Of a stretch of DNA of 44,687 nt, positions 24,180 through 33,052 are shown piece by piece; within the stretch, counting starts at the first letter, position 1; each line of letters begins with the position of its first letter. The stretch comes from CAITSH01 sp945892985 (GTDB taxonomy: Bacteria; Pseudomonadota; Gammaproteobacteria; Burkholderiales; SG8-39). Under the pieces are notes generated by a model. That model had not been told where the DNA came from. It saw nothing but the letters and a program-made list of their open reading frames with translations, and ran no database searches. The position numbers were made by a program, and so were the translations under genes. Where the stretch lies: assembly GCA_945892985.1 (NCBI GenBank), contig CAMDDU010000036.1, positions 1-44,687 of the forward strand, written 5' to 3'.

Positions 24180-27100
24180 CTATTGGTAAACAACCTGCAC
24201 GTTCTCCGGCCGCAGCCAGTCGTTGAGCGACTGCAACAGCCTGTCCTCGAGCTTGACCTTCCAGTCATCACCCAGTCGCAGCTCGACCATGGCGCCGCCG
24301 TTGTTGTAGCAGACGGCCACAACACAGCCGCCGTCGCCGCTCTTGCGATAGGGCGTGAGCAGGGTCTTCAACTTGGCTGCCGCGGCTTTGCCGGCGCGCG
24401 AAGCCTCGCCATTGAGCGACAGCCTGACGCCGCGCGCATACAGCGCCCGCGCCTCGCCAAAGTCGAGAATTTTTTCCGCCGTCACGCGCAACTGGCTCTC
24501 GCCCTCGCCGCGGGGAATATTGCGCACCTTGACGTTGGCGATGAGCACCGCGCCATCCTTGATCTTGTCGCGATACAGGTCGTAGACCTCGTTGTAGACA
24601 ACGATCTCCTGCCGCCCCGTGTCATCGGAAAGTTCGAGCACCATCATGCGGCCCGACTGGGTCTTCATAGCGCGCATGGTTTCGACAAACCCGGCGATGG
24701 TGGCCTCGCCGCCGCCGTAGCCACCGCCCGCCATGCCCGGGAGCTGCGCCAGTTTCGCGCGCACGAAGCATTCGATGTCGGTCTTGAAGCTGGTGAACGG
24801 ATGCCCGGACAAATACTGCCCCAGACTGGTTTTCTCTTCGGCCAGCTTTTGCAGGTCGCTCCAGCGCGGCGCGGCGATCATTTGCGGCTTGTGCTCGTCT
24901 GACTCGCCATCGGCGCTGCCGTCACCAAAGAGGCTCACCTGGTTGGCGTTGCGCTCACGCTGCTCGGCCGCCTCGAGCGCGATGCCCACCGAGGCGAGCA
25001 TGCTGGCGCGGTTGTCGTCGATGCCGTCAAAGGCGCCGGCGCGCACCAGCGCCTCGACGGCGCGGCGGTTGACCTGGCGCTTGTCCACGCGCTCGCAAAA
25101 ATCGAACAGGCTCTTGAACGGCCCGTCTTGCTCCCGCGCCTTGATGATGGCCACCACCGCTGATTCACCGGTGCCCTTGACAGCGCCGAGCCCGTAACGG
25201 ATGGTCTTTGCATCCACCGGCGCAAAGCGGTACTCGCCGCTGTTGATATCGGGCCGCAGCACTGTGAGGCCGCAGCGTTCGCGCGCGTCGTTGTAAAGAT
25301 CGCGCACCTTGTCGGTGTCGTCCATGGCGGCGGACATGTTGGCCGCCATGAACGCCGACGGATGGTGCGCCTTGAAATAAGCGGTTTGATACGCAACGAG
25401 GGCGTAGGCGGCGGCGTGCGATTTGTTGAAGCCGTAGCCGGCGAATTTTTCCATCAGGTCGAAAATTTCGTCGGCCTTGTCAATGCTCAGGCCGTTCTTT
25501 GCCGCCCCGTCGCGGAACAGGCCGCGGTGCTCGGCCATTTCCTCGGCTTTTTTCTTGCCCATGGCCCGACGCAGCAGGTCGGCGCCGCCTAGCGAGTAAG
25601 CGCCGATGATCTGCGCCATCTGCATCACCTGCTCCTGGTAGACCATGATGCCGTAGGTCTCGGAGAGAATGGTCTCCACGCGCGGATCGGGATACTTGAA
25701 GGCGCGCCCGTGTTTGCGGTCGCAAAAATCCGGAATCAGCTCCATCGGGCCCGGCCGGTACAGCGCAACCAGCGCAATGATGTCACCAAAGCGATCGGGT
25801 TTGGCGCGCTTGAGCAGTTCGCGCATGCCCTGCGATTCAAACTGGAACACCGCGCCGGTGTTGGCCGTCGCAAACACCCGATACGACTCGCGATCGTTGA
25901 GGGGCAGCTTCTCGAGAACGATATCCGAGGCCGGATCGAGCCGCTTGATGTAACGCTGAGTCCAGTCAAGGATGGTCAGCGTGGTCAGCCCGAGGAAATC
26001 GAACTTCACCAAGCCGACCGCCTCGACATCGTCCTTGTCCAGTTGCGACACCACGCTGGTCGACCCCTGCGCCGCGTACACCGGGCAAAAATCAGTGAGC
26101 TTGCCCGGCGCGATCAGGACGCCCCCGGCGTGCATACCGACGTTGCGCGTCAGTCCCTCTAGCTGGCTGGCCAGTGCCAGCAGCTCGCGCGTGTCCTCTT
26201 CGTTGTCTTCACGCTCGGCCAGGCGCGGCTCCATCTCGCGCGCCATTTGCAGCGTGATCAGCTTGCCCGGCTGGAAGGGAATGAGCTTGGCCAGTTCGTC
26301 GGTGCGGGTGTAACCCCACTCCATGACGCGGCCGACATCGCGCACTACGGCCTTGGCCGCCATGGTGCCAAAAGTGGCGATCTGCGAAACCGATTCGCTG
26401 CCATATTTGTTGCGCACGTACTCGATAACGCGGTCGCGGCCCTCCTGGCAAAAATCAATGTCGAAGTCGGGCATCGACACGCGCTCGGGGTTGAGGAAAC
26501 GCTCGAACAGCAGGTCATAGGCCAGCGGATCAAGGTCGGTGACACCGAGCGAATAGGCCACCAGCGACCCGGCGCCCGAACCGCGCCCCGGACCAACCGG
26601 CACACCGTTGTTCTTGGCCCAGTTGATAAAATCGGCGACGATCAGGAAGTAGCCGGGAAAGCCCATCTGGATGATGGTCTTAGTCTCGAACGCAAGGCGG
26701 TCGCGGTAGCGCTGCTCCTGCTTGGCCCGCTCCACAGGATCGGGGTAGAGCTGAACAAGGCGTCTGACGAGGCCGTCCTCAGCGGACTTTACAAGGTAGT
26801 CGTCGAGACCGCTGCCATCGGGCGTTGGAAACAAAGGCAGCTTGGGATTGCCCAGTTCCAGTTCGAGGTTGCAACGGCGCGCGATCGCGACGGCGTTGGC
26901 CAGCGCTTCGGGAACATCCTTGAACCATTCAGCCATCTCGGCCTGGCTGGAAAAATAGGCCAGGCGCGAGAAATTGCGCGGGCGGCGCTGGTCCGCTAGC
27001 AGCTGGCCCTCGGAGATACAGACGCGCGCCTCGTGGGCGATAAAATCGTCCGGACGCACGAACTGCACCGGATGAGTCGCCACCACGGGCAGGCCCAGCT

Positions 27101-27689
27101 TTGCGGCGAGCGCAATGGCACCCGCGATATAGGCCTCGGTGTGCTGCGCGCCGGCGCGCTGCAATTCGAGGTAATAGCCGCCGGGAAACATCGCCGCCCA
27201 TTCGCCGGCAAGTCTGGCGGCCAGCGCGTTGTTGTTCTGGATGAGCGCCATGCCGACATCGCCGTGCAAGGCCGCCGACAGGGCGATGAGCCCGCAAGAT
27301 CCCTCGCCTTTGGCGAATTCCTCGGCAAACCATTCACGACGTATTTCAGCGCGGCCGCGGTGCTGGTTGGACAGCCAGGCGCGCGACAACAGCCGCGACA
27401 ACTGCAGGTAGCCGGTGCGCGAACGACACAACAACAGCAGGCGCGAGGGCTTGTCGCGCTCGGCCTCGTTGGTGATCCACACATCGCAGCCGACGATGGG
27501 CTTGACGCCGGTCTTGCGTGCCGCCTTATAGAACTTGACCATGCCGAACAAGTTGGACAGGTCGGTGATGGCCAGCGCCGGCATACCGTCGAGCGCCGCG
27601 CGCGAGACGACATCATCGATGCGTACAATGCCATCGGAGACCGAAAATTCGGTGTGCAGGCGGAGATGGACGAACTGAGGGGCGGGCAT
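24180..27689 (-). CDS. dnaE: DNA polymerase III alpha subunit
   Basis: Replicative polymerase of the holoenzyme, 1169 residues, full length. It begins with the PHP domain (FVHLRLHTEFSVSDGIVRID), continues with the C-family palm and catalytic PDFDIDF at 407-413 (Asp408 and Asp410) and the third aspartate in LVKFDFLGL, the fingers (GIMVYQEQVMQMAQIIGAYS, ADLLRRAMGKKK), the helix-hairpin-helix region, and a C-terminal OB fold with IAGFVETMRAMKTQSGRMM. It lies alone, with a repeat element behind it and about 300 bases in front. Nothing suggests an intein or split. Confidence 0.98.
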   Translation of the reverse strand: MPAPQFVHLRLHTEFSVSDGIVRIDDVVSRAALDGMPALAITDLSNLFGMVKFYKAARKTGVKPIVGCDVWITNEAERDKPSRLLLLCRSRTGYLQLSRLLSRAWLSNQHRGRAEIRREWFAEEFAKGEGSCGLIALSAALHGDVGMALIQNNNALAARLAGEWAAMFPGGYYLELQRAGAQHTEAYIAGAIALAAKLGLPVVATHPVQFVRPDDFIAHEARVCISEGQLLADQRRPRNFSRLAYFSSQAEMAEWFKDVPEALANAVAIARRCNLELELGNPKLPLFPTPDGSGLDDYLVKSAEDGLVRRLVQLYPDPVERAKQEQRYRDRLAFETKTIIQMGFPGYFLIVADFINWAKNNGVPVGPGRGSGAGSLVAYSLGVTDLDPLAYDLLFERFLNPERVSMPDFDIDFCQEGRDRVIEYVRNKYGSESVSQIATFGTMAAKAVVRDVGRVMEWGYTRTDELAKLIPFQPGKLITLQMAREMEPRLAEREDNEEDTRELLALASQLEGLTRNVGMHAGGVLIAPGKLTDFCPVYAAQGSTSVVSQLDKDDVEAVGLVKFDFLGLTTLTILDWTQRYIKRLDPASDIVLEKLPLNDRESYRVFATANTGAVFQFESQGMRELLKRAKPDRFGDIIALVALYRPGPMELIPDFCDRKHGRAFKYPDPRVETILSETYGIMVYQEQVMQMAQIIGAYSLGGADLLRRAMGKKKAEEMAEHRGLFRDGAAKNGLSIDKADEIFDLMEKFAGYGFNKSHAAAYALVAYQTAYFKAHHPSAFMAANMSAAMDDTDKVRDLYNDARERCGLTVLRPDINSGEYRFAPVDAKTIRYGLGAVKGTGESAVVAIIKAREQDGPFKSLFDFCERVDKRQVNRRAVEALVRAGAFDGIDDNRASMLASVGIALEAAEQRERNANQVSLFGDGSADGESDEHKPQMIAAPRWSDLQKLAEEKTSLGQYLSGHPFTSFKTDIECFVRAKLAQLPGMAGGGYGGGEATIAGFVETMRAMKTQSGRMMVLELSDDTGRQEIVVYNEVYDLYRDKIKDGAVLIANVKVRNIPRGEGESQLRVTAEKILDFGEARALYARGVRLSLNGEASRAGKAAAAKLKTLLTPYRKSGDGGCVVAVCYNNGGAMVELRLGDDWKVKLEDRLLQSLNDWLRPENVQVVYQ

Positions 27690-27990
27690 GGTGCGGATGT
27701 CGGGGCGAGCCCGATTCTAGCACCGACTCCCTCGCTTCCCGACCCCGCCCGCACCCCAATCAATGCGCCTGAAAACCCGCGTCCCTATTGGCTTTTCAGG
27801 CCGTTGCTTGGGGGAAAATTTCACCGTTTGGCCGGTCTTATTTCGTATCGGTAGCCGATTTTCAGCCCCGCAGGCGCTTTCCGCCAGCGCCGCCAGCCCG
27901 GCGGCCAGGGCGCATTCGAATCGCCGCTCCCGCATGGCCGTCTGGCGTATCCGCTGCACTGGGACAAACCCAAACCGTAGGCCGGCGGGG
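27690..27990. other. Intergenic region upstream of dnaE
   Basis: 301 bases with no supported gene. It contains the clearest copy of the window's short palindrome family, CCTGAAAACC...GGCTTTTCAGG at 27771-27800. Minus-strand frames running in from the glycosylase gene have no recognisable content. No strong promoter could be picked by eye for dnaE. Confidence 0.4.
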
Positions 27991-28575
27991 TCATAGCCGC
28001 ACGCATCGCGGCGAACCCGATGCCGTTTTATCGTCGCCCTCGTCGCCCAGCAGCGCGCGCCACGCCGCCAGCTTTTCTCCGAACGACTTCGCCGCATGCG
28101 CCGGGCTGGTGGAGGGCAGGCGCAGATAACGCAGCGGCCGTTCCGGCCCCAGCGCAAGCCCTGGCAGCACATGCCGGCGGAAGCTCTCCTCCGCCTTGGC
28201 GCCGTTGAAGAAAACACGCGTGATGCACCGGTGAACTTGGAAAAATCCGTTGAAATCGTTGGGCATCAGCGAGGACTCGTCGATATTCGAATCGAGGCTG
28301 CCCGGGCGCACGCAGGATTCGAGCACATCCCACAACGCGATGCCGCGGGCCTTGAGCAGCGCGGTTCTCGAACGGTAGGCCATGTCAGGACCGGCACCGA
28401 CAAGCTCGCCCATGATCGGCCAGAACAAATTGCGCGGATGGGCGTAGTAACGCGCAGCGCGCAGCGAGGCCTCGCCAGGCATGCTGCCGAGTATCAACAA
28501 TCTTGCACGCGCGTCAGCGACGCAGGAAAAACTACTGACCCGCGCTTCGGGTGCTTCGATCTTGTGCGATGTCAT
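27991..28575 (-). CDS. Hypoxanthine-DNA glycosylase
   Basis: Member of the uracil-DNA-glycosylase superfamily (deoxyinosine-removing family), 194 residues, base-excision repair. The N-terminal motif LLILGSMPGEASLRAARYYA then HPRNLFWPIMGELVG is diagnostic, with RGIALWDVLESCVRPGSLDS in the middle and the second motif LRLPSTSPAH at the C-terminal side. The ATG at 28575 is the last of five ATGs supplied by a 13-bp repeat array, and there is no Shine-Dalgarno sequence. Function is by family similarity; the last 20 residues are variable. Confidence 0.9.
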   Translation of the reverse strand: MTSHKIEAPEARVSSFSCVADARARLLILGSMPGEASLRAARYYAHPRNLFWPIMGELVGAGPDMAYRSRTALLKARGIALWDVLESCVRPGSLDSNIDESSLMPNDFNGFFQVHRCITRVFFNGAKAEESFRRHVLPGLALGPERPLRYLRLPSTSPAHAAKSFGEKLAAWRALLGDEGDDKTASGSPRCVRL

Positions 28576-28633
28576 GCCGCAATGTCATGCCGTAATGTCA
28601 TGCCGTAATGTCATGCCGTAATGTCATGAAATA
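28569..28633. repeat. 13-bp tandem array over a start codon (5 copies)
   Basis: Five units of ATGTCATGCCGTA, the first ending GCA and the last AATA. On the minus strand every unit supplies ATGACA, at 28627, 28614, 28601, 28588 and 28575; the last is the glycosylase start. Because 13 is not a multiple of three, each ATG reads a different frame. Confidence 0.95.
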
Positions 28634-28740
28634 AGGTGCGCCGGTATTACTGTGCGCCCCGGTGTGATGTGACTGCAGACAATCGCGATGATAGCCGGCG
28701 TCCGGCCGTCGTGCGCGCCAGGGGTATAATGCGCGCCGCC

Positions 28741-29568
28741 ATGAACATCCTCAACGTCGCCGCCTACAAGTTCACCGAACTCGACGGCCTCCCAGCCTTG
28801 CGATCCGAATTGCGCCAACAGGCGCTTGACGCCGGACTCAAGGGCACCATCCTGATCGCACCCGAGGGCATCAACCTGTTCCTCGCCGGCCTCAGTGGCG
28901 AACTGGAGGGCTTTCTTGCGCGGCTGCTGGCCGACGCGCGCTTCGCCGGCATGCCGGTGAAAAAAAGCCTGTCAGCCGAACAACCCTTCAACCGCATGCT
29001 GGTGAAGATCAAGCGCGAGATCATCACCATGAAGCGCCCTGACATCAACCCGGCCACGATGCCGGCACCGCGACTCGCCCCGACCACGCTCAAAGCCTGG
29101 CTTGACGAAGGCCGCGAAGTGGTGCTGCTCGACACGCGCAACGACTTTGAGGTGGGGCTGGGCACGTTTGAAAATGCCCTCGACCTGAAAATCACCTCCT
29201 TTGGCGATTTTCCCGCAGCGGTGGCGCAACTCGAACTGGCCGGCAAGACGGTGGTGAGCTTTTGCACCGGCGGCATACGCTGTGAAAAAGCCGCGCCGCT
29301 GCTCATCGCCAACGGCCTGCGCGACGTCTATCAGCTCGAGGGCGGCATACTGAAGTACTTCGAGGATTGCGGCGGCGCGCACTGGCGCGGCGAGTGCTTC
29401 GTGTTCGACAAACGCGTCGCCCTCGGATCCGACCTGCGGGAGACCGGCACCACGCAGTGCTACGCCTGCCAGGCGGTGGTGTCTCCCGAGGAACAGCGCT
29501 CGGACGAATACGTCCTGGGCGAATCCTGCCCCCACTGCAAGACCAAGTCCATCCGGCTATCTGCATGA
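28741..29568 (+). CDS. trhO: tRNA uridine-34 hydroxylase / rhodanese-fold TrhO
   Basis: YceA/TrhO-type rhodanese-domain protein that in Escherichia coli performs oxygen-dependent 5-hydroxylation of uridine-34 in tRNA. The 275 residues include the N-terminal acylphosphatase-like part (VAAYKFTELDGLP, LKGTILIAPEGINLFLAG), MKRPDINP, the rhodanese domain with VVLLDTRNDFEVGLGTF and the active-site loop FCTGGIRCEKA (Cys175 and Cys181), and a C-terminal cysteine-rich tail CYACQAVV...CPHC. The ATG at 28741 is chosen because the family starts close to the VAAYKF motif. Its stop overlaps the EamA gene start by ATGA. Confidence 0.95.
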   Translation: MNILNVAAYKFTELDGLPALRSELRQQALDAGLKGTILIAPEGINLFLAGLSGELEGFLARLLADARFAGMPVKKSLSAEQPFNRMLVKIKREIITMKRPDINPATMPAPRLAPTTLKAWLDEGREVVLLDTRNDFEVGLGTFENALDLKITSFGDFPAAVAQLELAGKTVVSFCTGGIRCEKAAPLLIANGLRDVYQLEGGILKYFEDCGGAHWRGECFVFDKRVALGSDLRETGTTQCYACQAVVSPEEQRSDEYVLGESCPHCKTKSIRLSA

Positions 29569-30470
29569 ATGCCGAGGCGACGGCTGCGGCCGCACGCGTC
29601 GCAGCCCGGCAAAAATCCCTCGCCATCGCCGCGCTGCTAATCGGTGCGGCGGCCATCGCCTTCGCGCCGATATTCGTGCGTCTGTCCGACACCAGCCCCA
29701 CCGCGAGCGCGTTTTGGCGCGTGGCGCTGTCTATCATCCCTCTGTGGCTCTGGGTGTTCGCCTCCGAGCGCGGACGCGGCGCCAAGCCGGCACAGCCACT
29801 GCCCTGGAAGGCGCTGATTCTTGCCGGCCTGTTCTTTGCCGGCGACCTGGCGGTCTGGCACGTCTCCATCCGCTTTACCTCGGTCGCCAATTCCACCCTC
29901 GAAGCTAATTTTGCGCCGCTGTTTGTCACGCTAGGCGCGTGGCTGCTGTTCCGGCAAAAGGTCTCGCGCCTTTTTCTGCTGGCGCTATGCGTGACGCTGG
30001 CCGGCGGCGCCCTGCTGATCGGACCGAACATCGGCGGCAATGACAAGGCCCTGCTAGGCGACGCCCTGGGGCTGCTCACCGCCGTGTTTTACGCCGCTTA
30101 TTTTCTGGCGCTCAAATCGGCCACCAGCAGCGCATCGACCGCGCGCATCATGGCCGTGAGCACCTCGGTCGCAGCACTGCTGCTGCTGCCTTACGCCTTG
30201 CTCACGGCCGACATTTTTATGGCGCAGAACTTTAACGGCTGGCTTCTGCTCGCCGGCCTCGCGCTGATTCCGCACGTCGCCGGCCAGAGCCTCATCGCCT
30301 ACGGCTTCGCCCACCTGCCCGCGTCGTTCTCCTCGGTAAGCCTGCTGCTGCAGCCAGTTCTGGCGGCGATCTACGCCTGGGCGCTGCTCGGGGAGAGCAT
30401 GGGGCCGCTGCAAATGGCCGGCGGCTGCGTGGTCTTGCTGGGAATTTACCTGGCCAAGCGTGGCAGCTGA
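29565..30470 (+). CDS. EamA/DMT-family transporter
   Basis: Ten-span inner-membrane permease of the drug/metabolite transporter superfamily, 301 residues. It has two EamA repeats: the first contains LIGAAAIAFAPIFVRLSD, SPTASAFWRVALS and TLEANFAPLFVTLGAWLLF; the second, after the short loop GPNIGGNDK, contains LLTAVFYAAYFLALKS, IPHVAGQSLIAYGFAHLP and LLQPVLAAIYAWALLGESM. The start ATG at 29565 overlaps the trhO stop, so the two are translationally coupled. Substrate unknown. It ends facing a decayed gene on the opposite strand. Confidence 0.92.
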   Translation: MNAEATAAAARVAARQKSLAIAALLIGAAAIAFAPIFVRLSDTSPTASAFWRVALSIIPLWLWVFASERGRGAKPAQPLPWKALILAGLFFAGDLAVWHVSIRFTSVANSTLEANFAPLFVTLGAWLLFRQKVSRLFLLALCVTLAGGALLIGPNIGGNDKALLGDALGLLTAVFYAAYFLALKSATSSASTARIMAVSTSVAALLLLPYALLTADIFMAQNFNGWLLLAGLALIPHVAGQSLIAYGFAHLPASFSSVSLLLQPVLAAIYAWALLGESMGPLQMAGGCVVLLGIYLAKRGS

Positions 30471-30503
30471 GTCCTGGCGCGGGACGGCGCACCGATCACT
30501 TAT

Positions 30504-31060
30504 TTAAGCTGAGAGCGGCACCTTTGCAATGGCGGCCATGTATGTGTTGCCGCCTTGTGCGATGTTGGTCATGAGGTCTTTGACTCCGGCTGGCTTGGGC
30601 TTGGGCTTGGGCCCGCGTCCAGGAGGAGGCGATCTGCGTACGCTCTTCCCCCACGGCTTGATCGAGTTGCTGTACGCTCAAGCCCAAAACGGCACAGGCG
30701 TCCCGGCCGCGCGCGAGCGGCTCCTTGGCGAGCCGATCGGTTTTTTCCTGCTCAATGCGCCTTGCGCGGCGCGGGAAAATGGCTGCTGTAACTACCCATG
30801 CGATAAGTAAAGCAATCGAGCAGAACCGGCGTGCCGCCGGCGGCAATGCCGCGTCCATGCAGCGCAGCGTCGTAACTGCGCGCGCATCGTTACCCTCGAC
30901 TTCCAGGCAGTTGAAGCCATGGGGTTTCAAAGTAAGCGCGCATTTCACGCTGCACGCGCATCTTCGGCCAGTATTGCGAAGCCTGGCATCTGTTGTTCTC
31001 GCAGGCCAGCATGAAGGGCGGCTTCCAGATCCCGGCGAGATTTAGCGTTTCGTGCAAGCC
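30504..31060 (-). pseudogene. Decayed thiamine-dependent dehydrogenase E1-alpha, 3' half
   Basis: Remnant of the alpha subunit of a pyruvate/acetoin/branched-chain 2-oxo-acid dehydrogenase E1. Reading from 31054 on the minus strand, HETLNLAGIWKPPFMLACEN is the conserved E1-alpha segment after the thiamine diphosphate site. Further on, in other frames, come LEVEGNDARAV, GGTPVLLDCFTYRMGSYSSH (the family's TYRxGxHS end) and EQEKTDRLAKEPLARGRDAC then LGLSVQQLDQAVGEE, which is the C-terminal helix region. At least three frame changes are needed to join them, and the first half of the gene is missing at the purM boundary. A repetitive AAGCCC stretch sits near 30595-30612. No E1-beta or E2 gene is present. 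Confidence 0.75.
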
Positions 31061-31069
31061 CCCCGCCCG

Positions 31070-32146
31070 TTAAACGACGACTGTCTGGGCCTCGCCGACC
31101 GCGCGAGCGCGGATGCTGCCAATGCGGTACGCCGCCTCACCCGCAGCGCTCAGCAGACTGATGGCGGCGGCGGCGTCGCGCTCGGCGACCACCACGACCA
31201 TGCCGATGCCGCAATTGAACACGCGATGCATTTCGGCATCGGGCACACCACCTTCTTTTTGCAGCCAGTCGAACAGCGGCGGGCGCGGCCAAGCCGATTT
31301 TTTCAGCTCGGCGGTAACCCCCTCGGGCAGCACCCGCGGCACGTTCTCGACCAGACCACCGCCGGTGATGTGCGCCATGCCTTTCACCGGCAAGGCCTTG
31401 ATCAGCGCCAGTAGCGGCTTGACGTAAATGCGTGTTGGCGCCAGCAGCACATCGGACAAGCTGCGACCGGAAAGCTCTTTGGGCGGGGCGGTATCGCCGG
31501 AGCTCATGAAACTCGCAAAATCGGCATTGAGGTCCGGTTTGGCGCGCTCAATGATCTTGCGCACCAGCGAGTAGCCGTTGGAATGCGCGCCACTGGAGCC
31601 AAGCCCCAGCACCACGTCGCCGGGCGCGATGGACAGCCCGTTGATGATTTCGCTCTTTTCGACCGCACCCACGGCAAATCCGGCCAGGTCGTATTCGCCG
31701 TCCGGATACATGCCCGGCATCTCGGCGGTCTCGCCACCGATTAGCGCGCAACCAGCCTGCTCGCAGCCTTGGGCGATGCCCTTGATGACGTCGGTGGCCG
31801 CCGGCACATCGAGCTTGCCGCAGGCGAAGTAATCAAGAAAGAACAGCGGTTCCGCGCCCTGCACCAGGATATCGTTGACGCTCATCGCGACAAGGTCTAT
31901 GCCGACCGTGTCGTGGCGGCCAAGGTGAAAGGCCAGCTTGAGCTTGGTGCCGACCCCGTCAGTCCCGGTCACCAGCACCGGCTCGCGAAAGCGCTTGCCG
32001 ATCTCAAACAAGGCGCCGAAGCCGCCGATGCCGGCCAGAACCTCCGGGCGCATGGTGCGCTTGGCAAAAGGTTTGATCGCCTCTACGAGGGCATCACCGG
32101 CATCCATGTCGACGCCGGCGTCACGATATGTAATTGGGGTAGTCAA
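31070..32146 (-). CDS. purM: Phosphoribosylformylglycinamidine cyclo-ligase
   Basis: AIR synthetase, fifth step of purine synthesis, ATP-dependent, cytoplasmic. The 358 residues begin TYRDAGVDMDAGDALVEAIK and contain VTGTDGVGTKLKLAF (ATP site), VGIDLVAMSVNDILVQGAEP, GGETAEMPGMYPDGEYDLAG, GLGSSGAHSNGYSLVRK and HITGGGLVENVPRVLP. Full length. The start is a TTG at 32146 since YRDAGVD is the normal N-terminus and no ATG precedes it; the first internal ATG would cut that off. Divergent from hda across 231 bases, a usual betaproteobacterial neighbourhood. Confidence 0.96.
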   Translation of the reverse strand: MTTPITYRDAGVDMDAGDALVEAIKPFAKRTMRPEVLAGIGGFGALFEIGKRFREPVLVTGTDGVGTKLKLAFHLGRHDTVGIDLVAMSVNDILVQGAEPLFFLDYFACGKLDVPAATDVIKGIAQGCEQAGCALIGGETAEMPGMYPDGEYDLAGFAVGAVEKSEIINGLSIAPGDVVLGLGSSGAHSNGYSLVRKIIERAKPDLNADFASFMSSGDTAPPKELSGRSLSDVLLAPTRIYVKPLLALIKALPVKGMAHITGGGLVENVPRVLPEGVTAELKKSAWPRPPLFDWLQKEGGVPDAEMHRVFNCGIGMVVVVAERDAAAAISLLSAAGEAAYRIGSIRARAVGEAQTVVV

Positions 32147-32377
32147 AGAAGGTAGAATCTGGGTCGGTTACGGAATCAGGGAACGCATGCCCTGCTCTTT
32201 CCTGACACGGCGCCCTGAAAATACAAGGCAATCCGTCTCAGACTGCGTGATCACTTCACGATTTTTTTCTGAACCAAGAGCGCAAAATGCGGCGCCGTTT
32301 AGTATTCAAGACAAAATTTTACTCGAAATGCAGCCCCCTCGCCTGAGCGGCCCGGTGAACCCCCTTTACAGCGACTG

Positions 32378-33052
32378 ATGTCCGAACAACTCGTCCTCGC
32401 ACTCGCGCCGCCTCCGGCACCCACGCTCGACAATTTCGTACGCGGGCGCAACGGGGACGCCGTACTCGCGGTGCTCGACTTTCTCGCCGGACGCGAGCCC
32501 TGCCTTTACCTGTGGGGAACGCCCGGCAGCGGCCGCAGCCACCTGCTTCGCGCCACCGTCACCGCTGCCGCGGCAGCCGGCAAACCCGCGCAGATGGCCG
32601 TCGCGCCGCGACTTGCCGCCCACGAGCTTGTCGACGCGGTCTGGCTGGCGGTAGACGATGTCGCGCTGCTCGACGATCTGGACCAGATCGAACTGTTTGA
32701 CGTTTTCAACCGCATTCGCGCCCGACCCGGCGGGGCATTCATCGCCTGCGGCGACCGTCCGGCGGCGCAGTTGCCCCTGCGCGAGGATTTGCGCACTCGG
32801 CTCGCTTCTGGCGTGACGCGCCAGGTCCACGCGCTGTCGGATGAAGAAAAAGCCGCCGCCCTCGCCGCGGCGGCGAAAGAGCGGGGACTGAAAGTGTCCG
32901 ATGAGATCGTCGCCTACGTCTTGACACACGTGCGGCGCGACATGGGCACGCTCACCGCCGTACTCGATGCGCTGGACCGCAGTTCGCTCGCGCTGCAACG
33001 CCAGATCACCCTGCCGCTTGCGCGCGACACCATCAAACAACTCAAACTATGA
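32378..33052 (+). CDS. hda: DnaA regulatory inactivator Hda
   Basis: AAA+ protein related to DnaA that, with the sliding clamp, promotes ATP hydrolysis on DnaA after initiation. The 224 residues start with the clamp-binding-like SEQLVLALA, then LDNFVRGRNGDAV, a Walker A region YLWGTPGSGRSHLL (a GxxGxGRSH form typical for Hda), Walker B WLAVDDVALL, the FDVFNRIRARPGGAFIACGD sensor stretch and the C-terminal helical lid. Full length. Its stop overlaps the HAD hydrolase gene by ATGA, so the unit hda-HAD is coupled. Confidence 0.94.
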   Translation: MSEQLVLALAPPPAPTLDNFVRGRNGDAVLAVLDFLAGREPCLYLWGTPGSGRSHLLRATVTAAAAAGKPAQMAVAPRLAAHELVDAVWLAVDDVALLDDLDQIELFDVFNRIRARPGGAFIACGDRPAAQLPLREDLRTRLASGVTRQVHALSDEEKAAALAAAAKERGLKVSDEIVAYVLTHVRRDMGTLTAVLDALDRSSLALQRQITLPLARDTIKQLKL

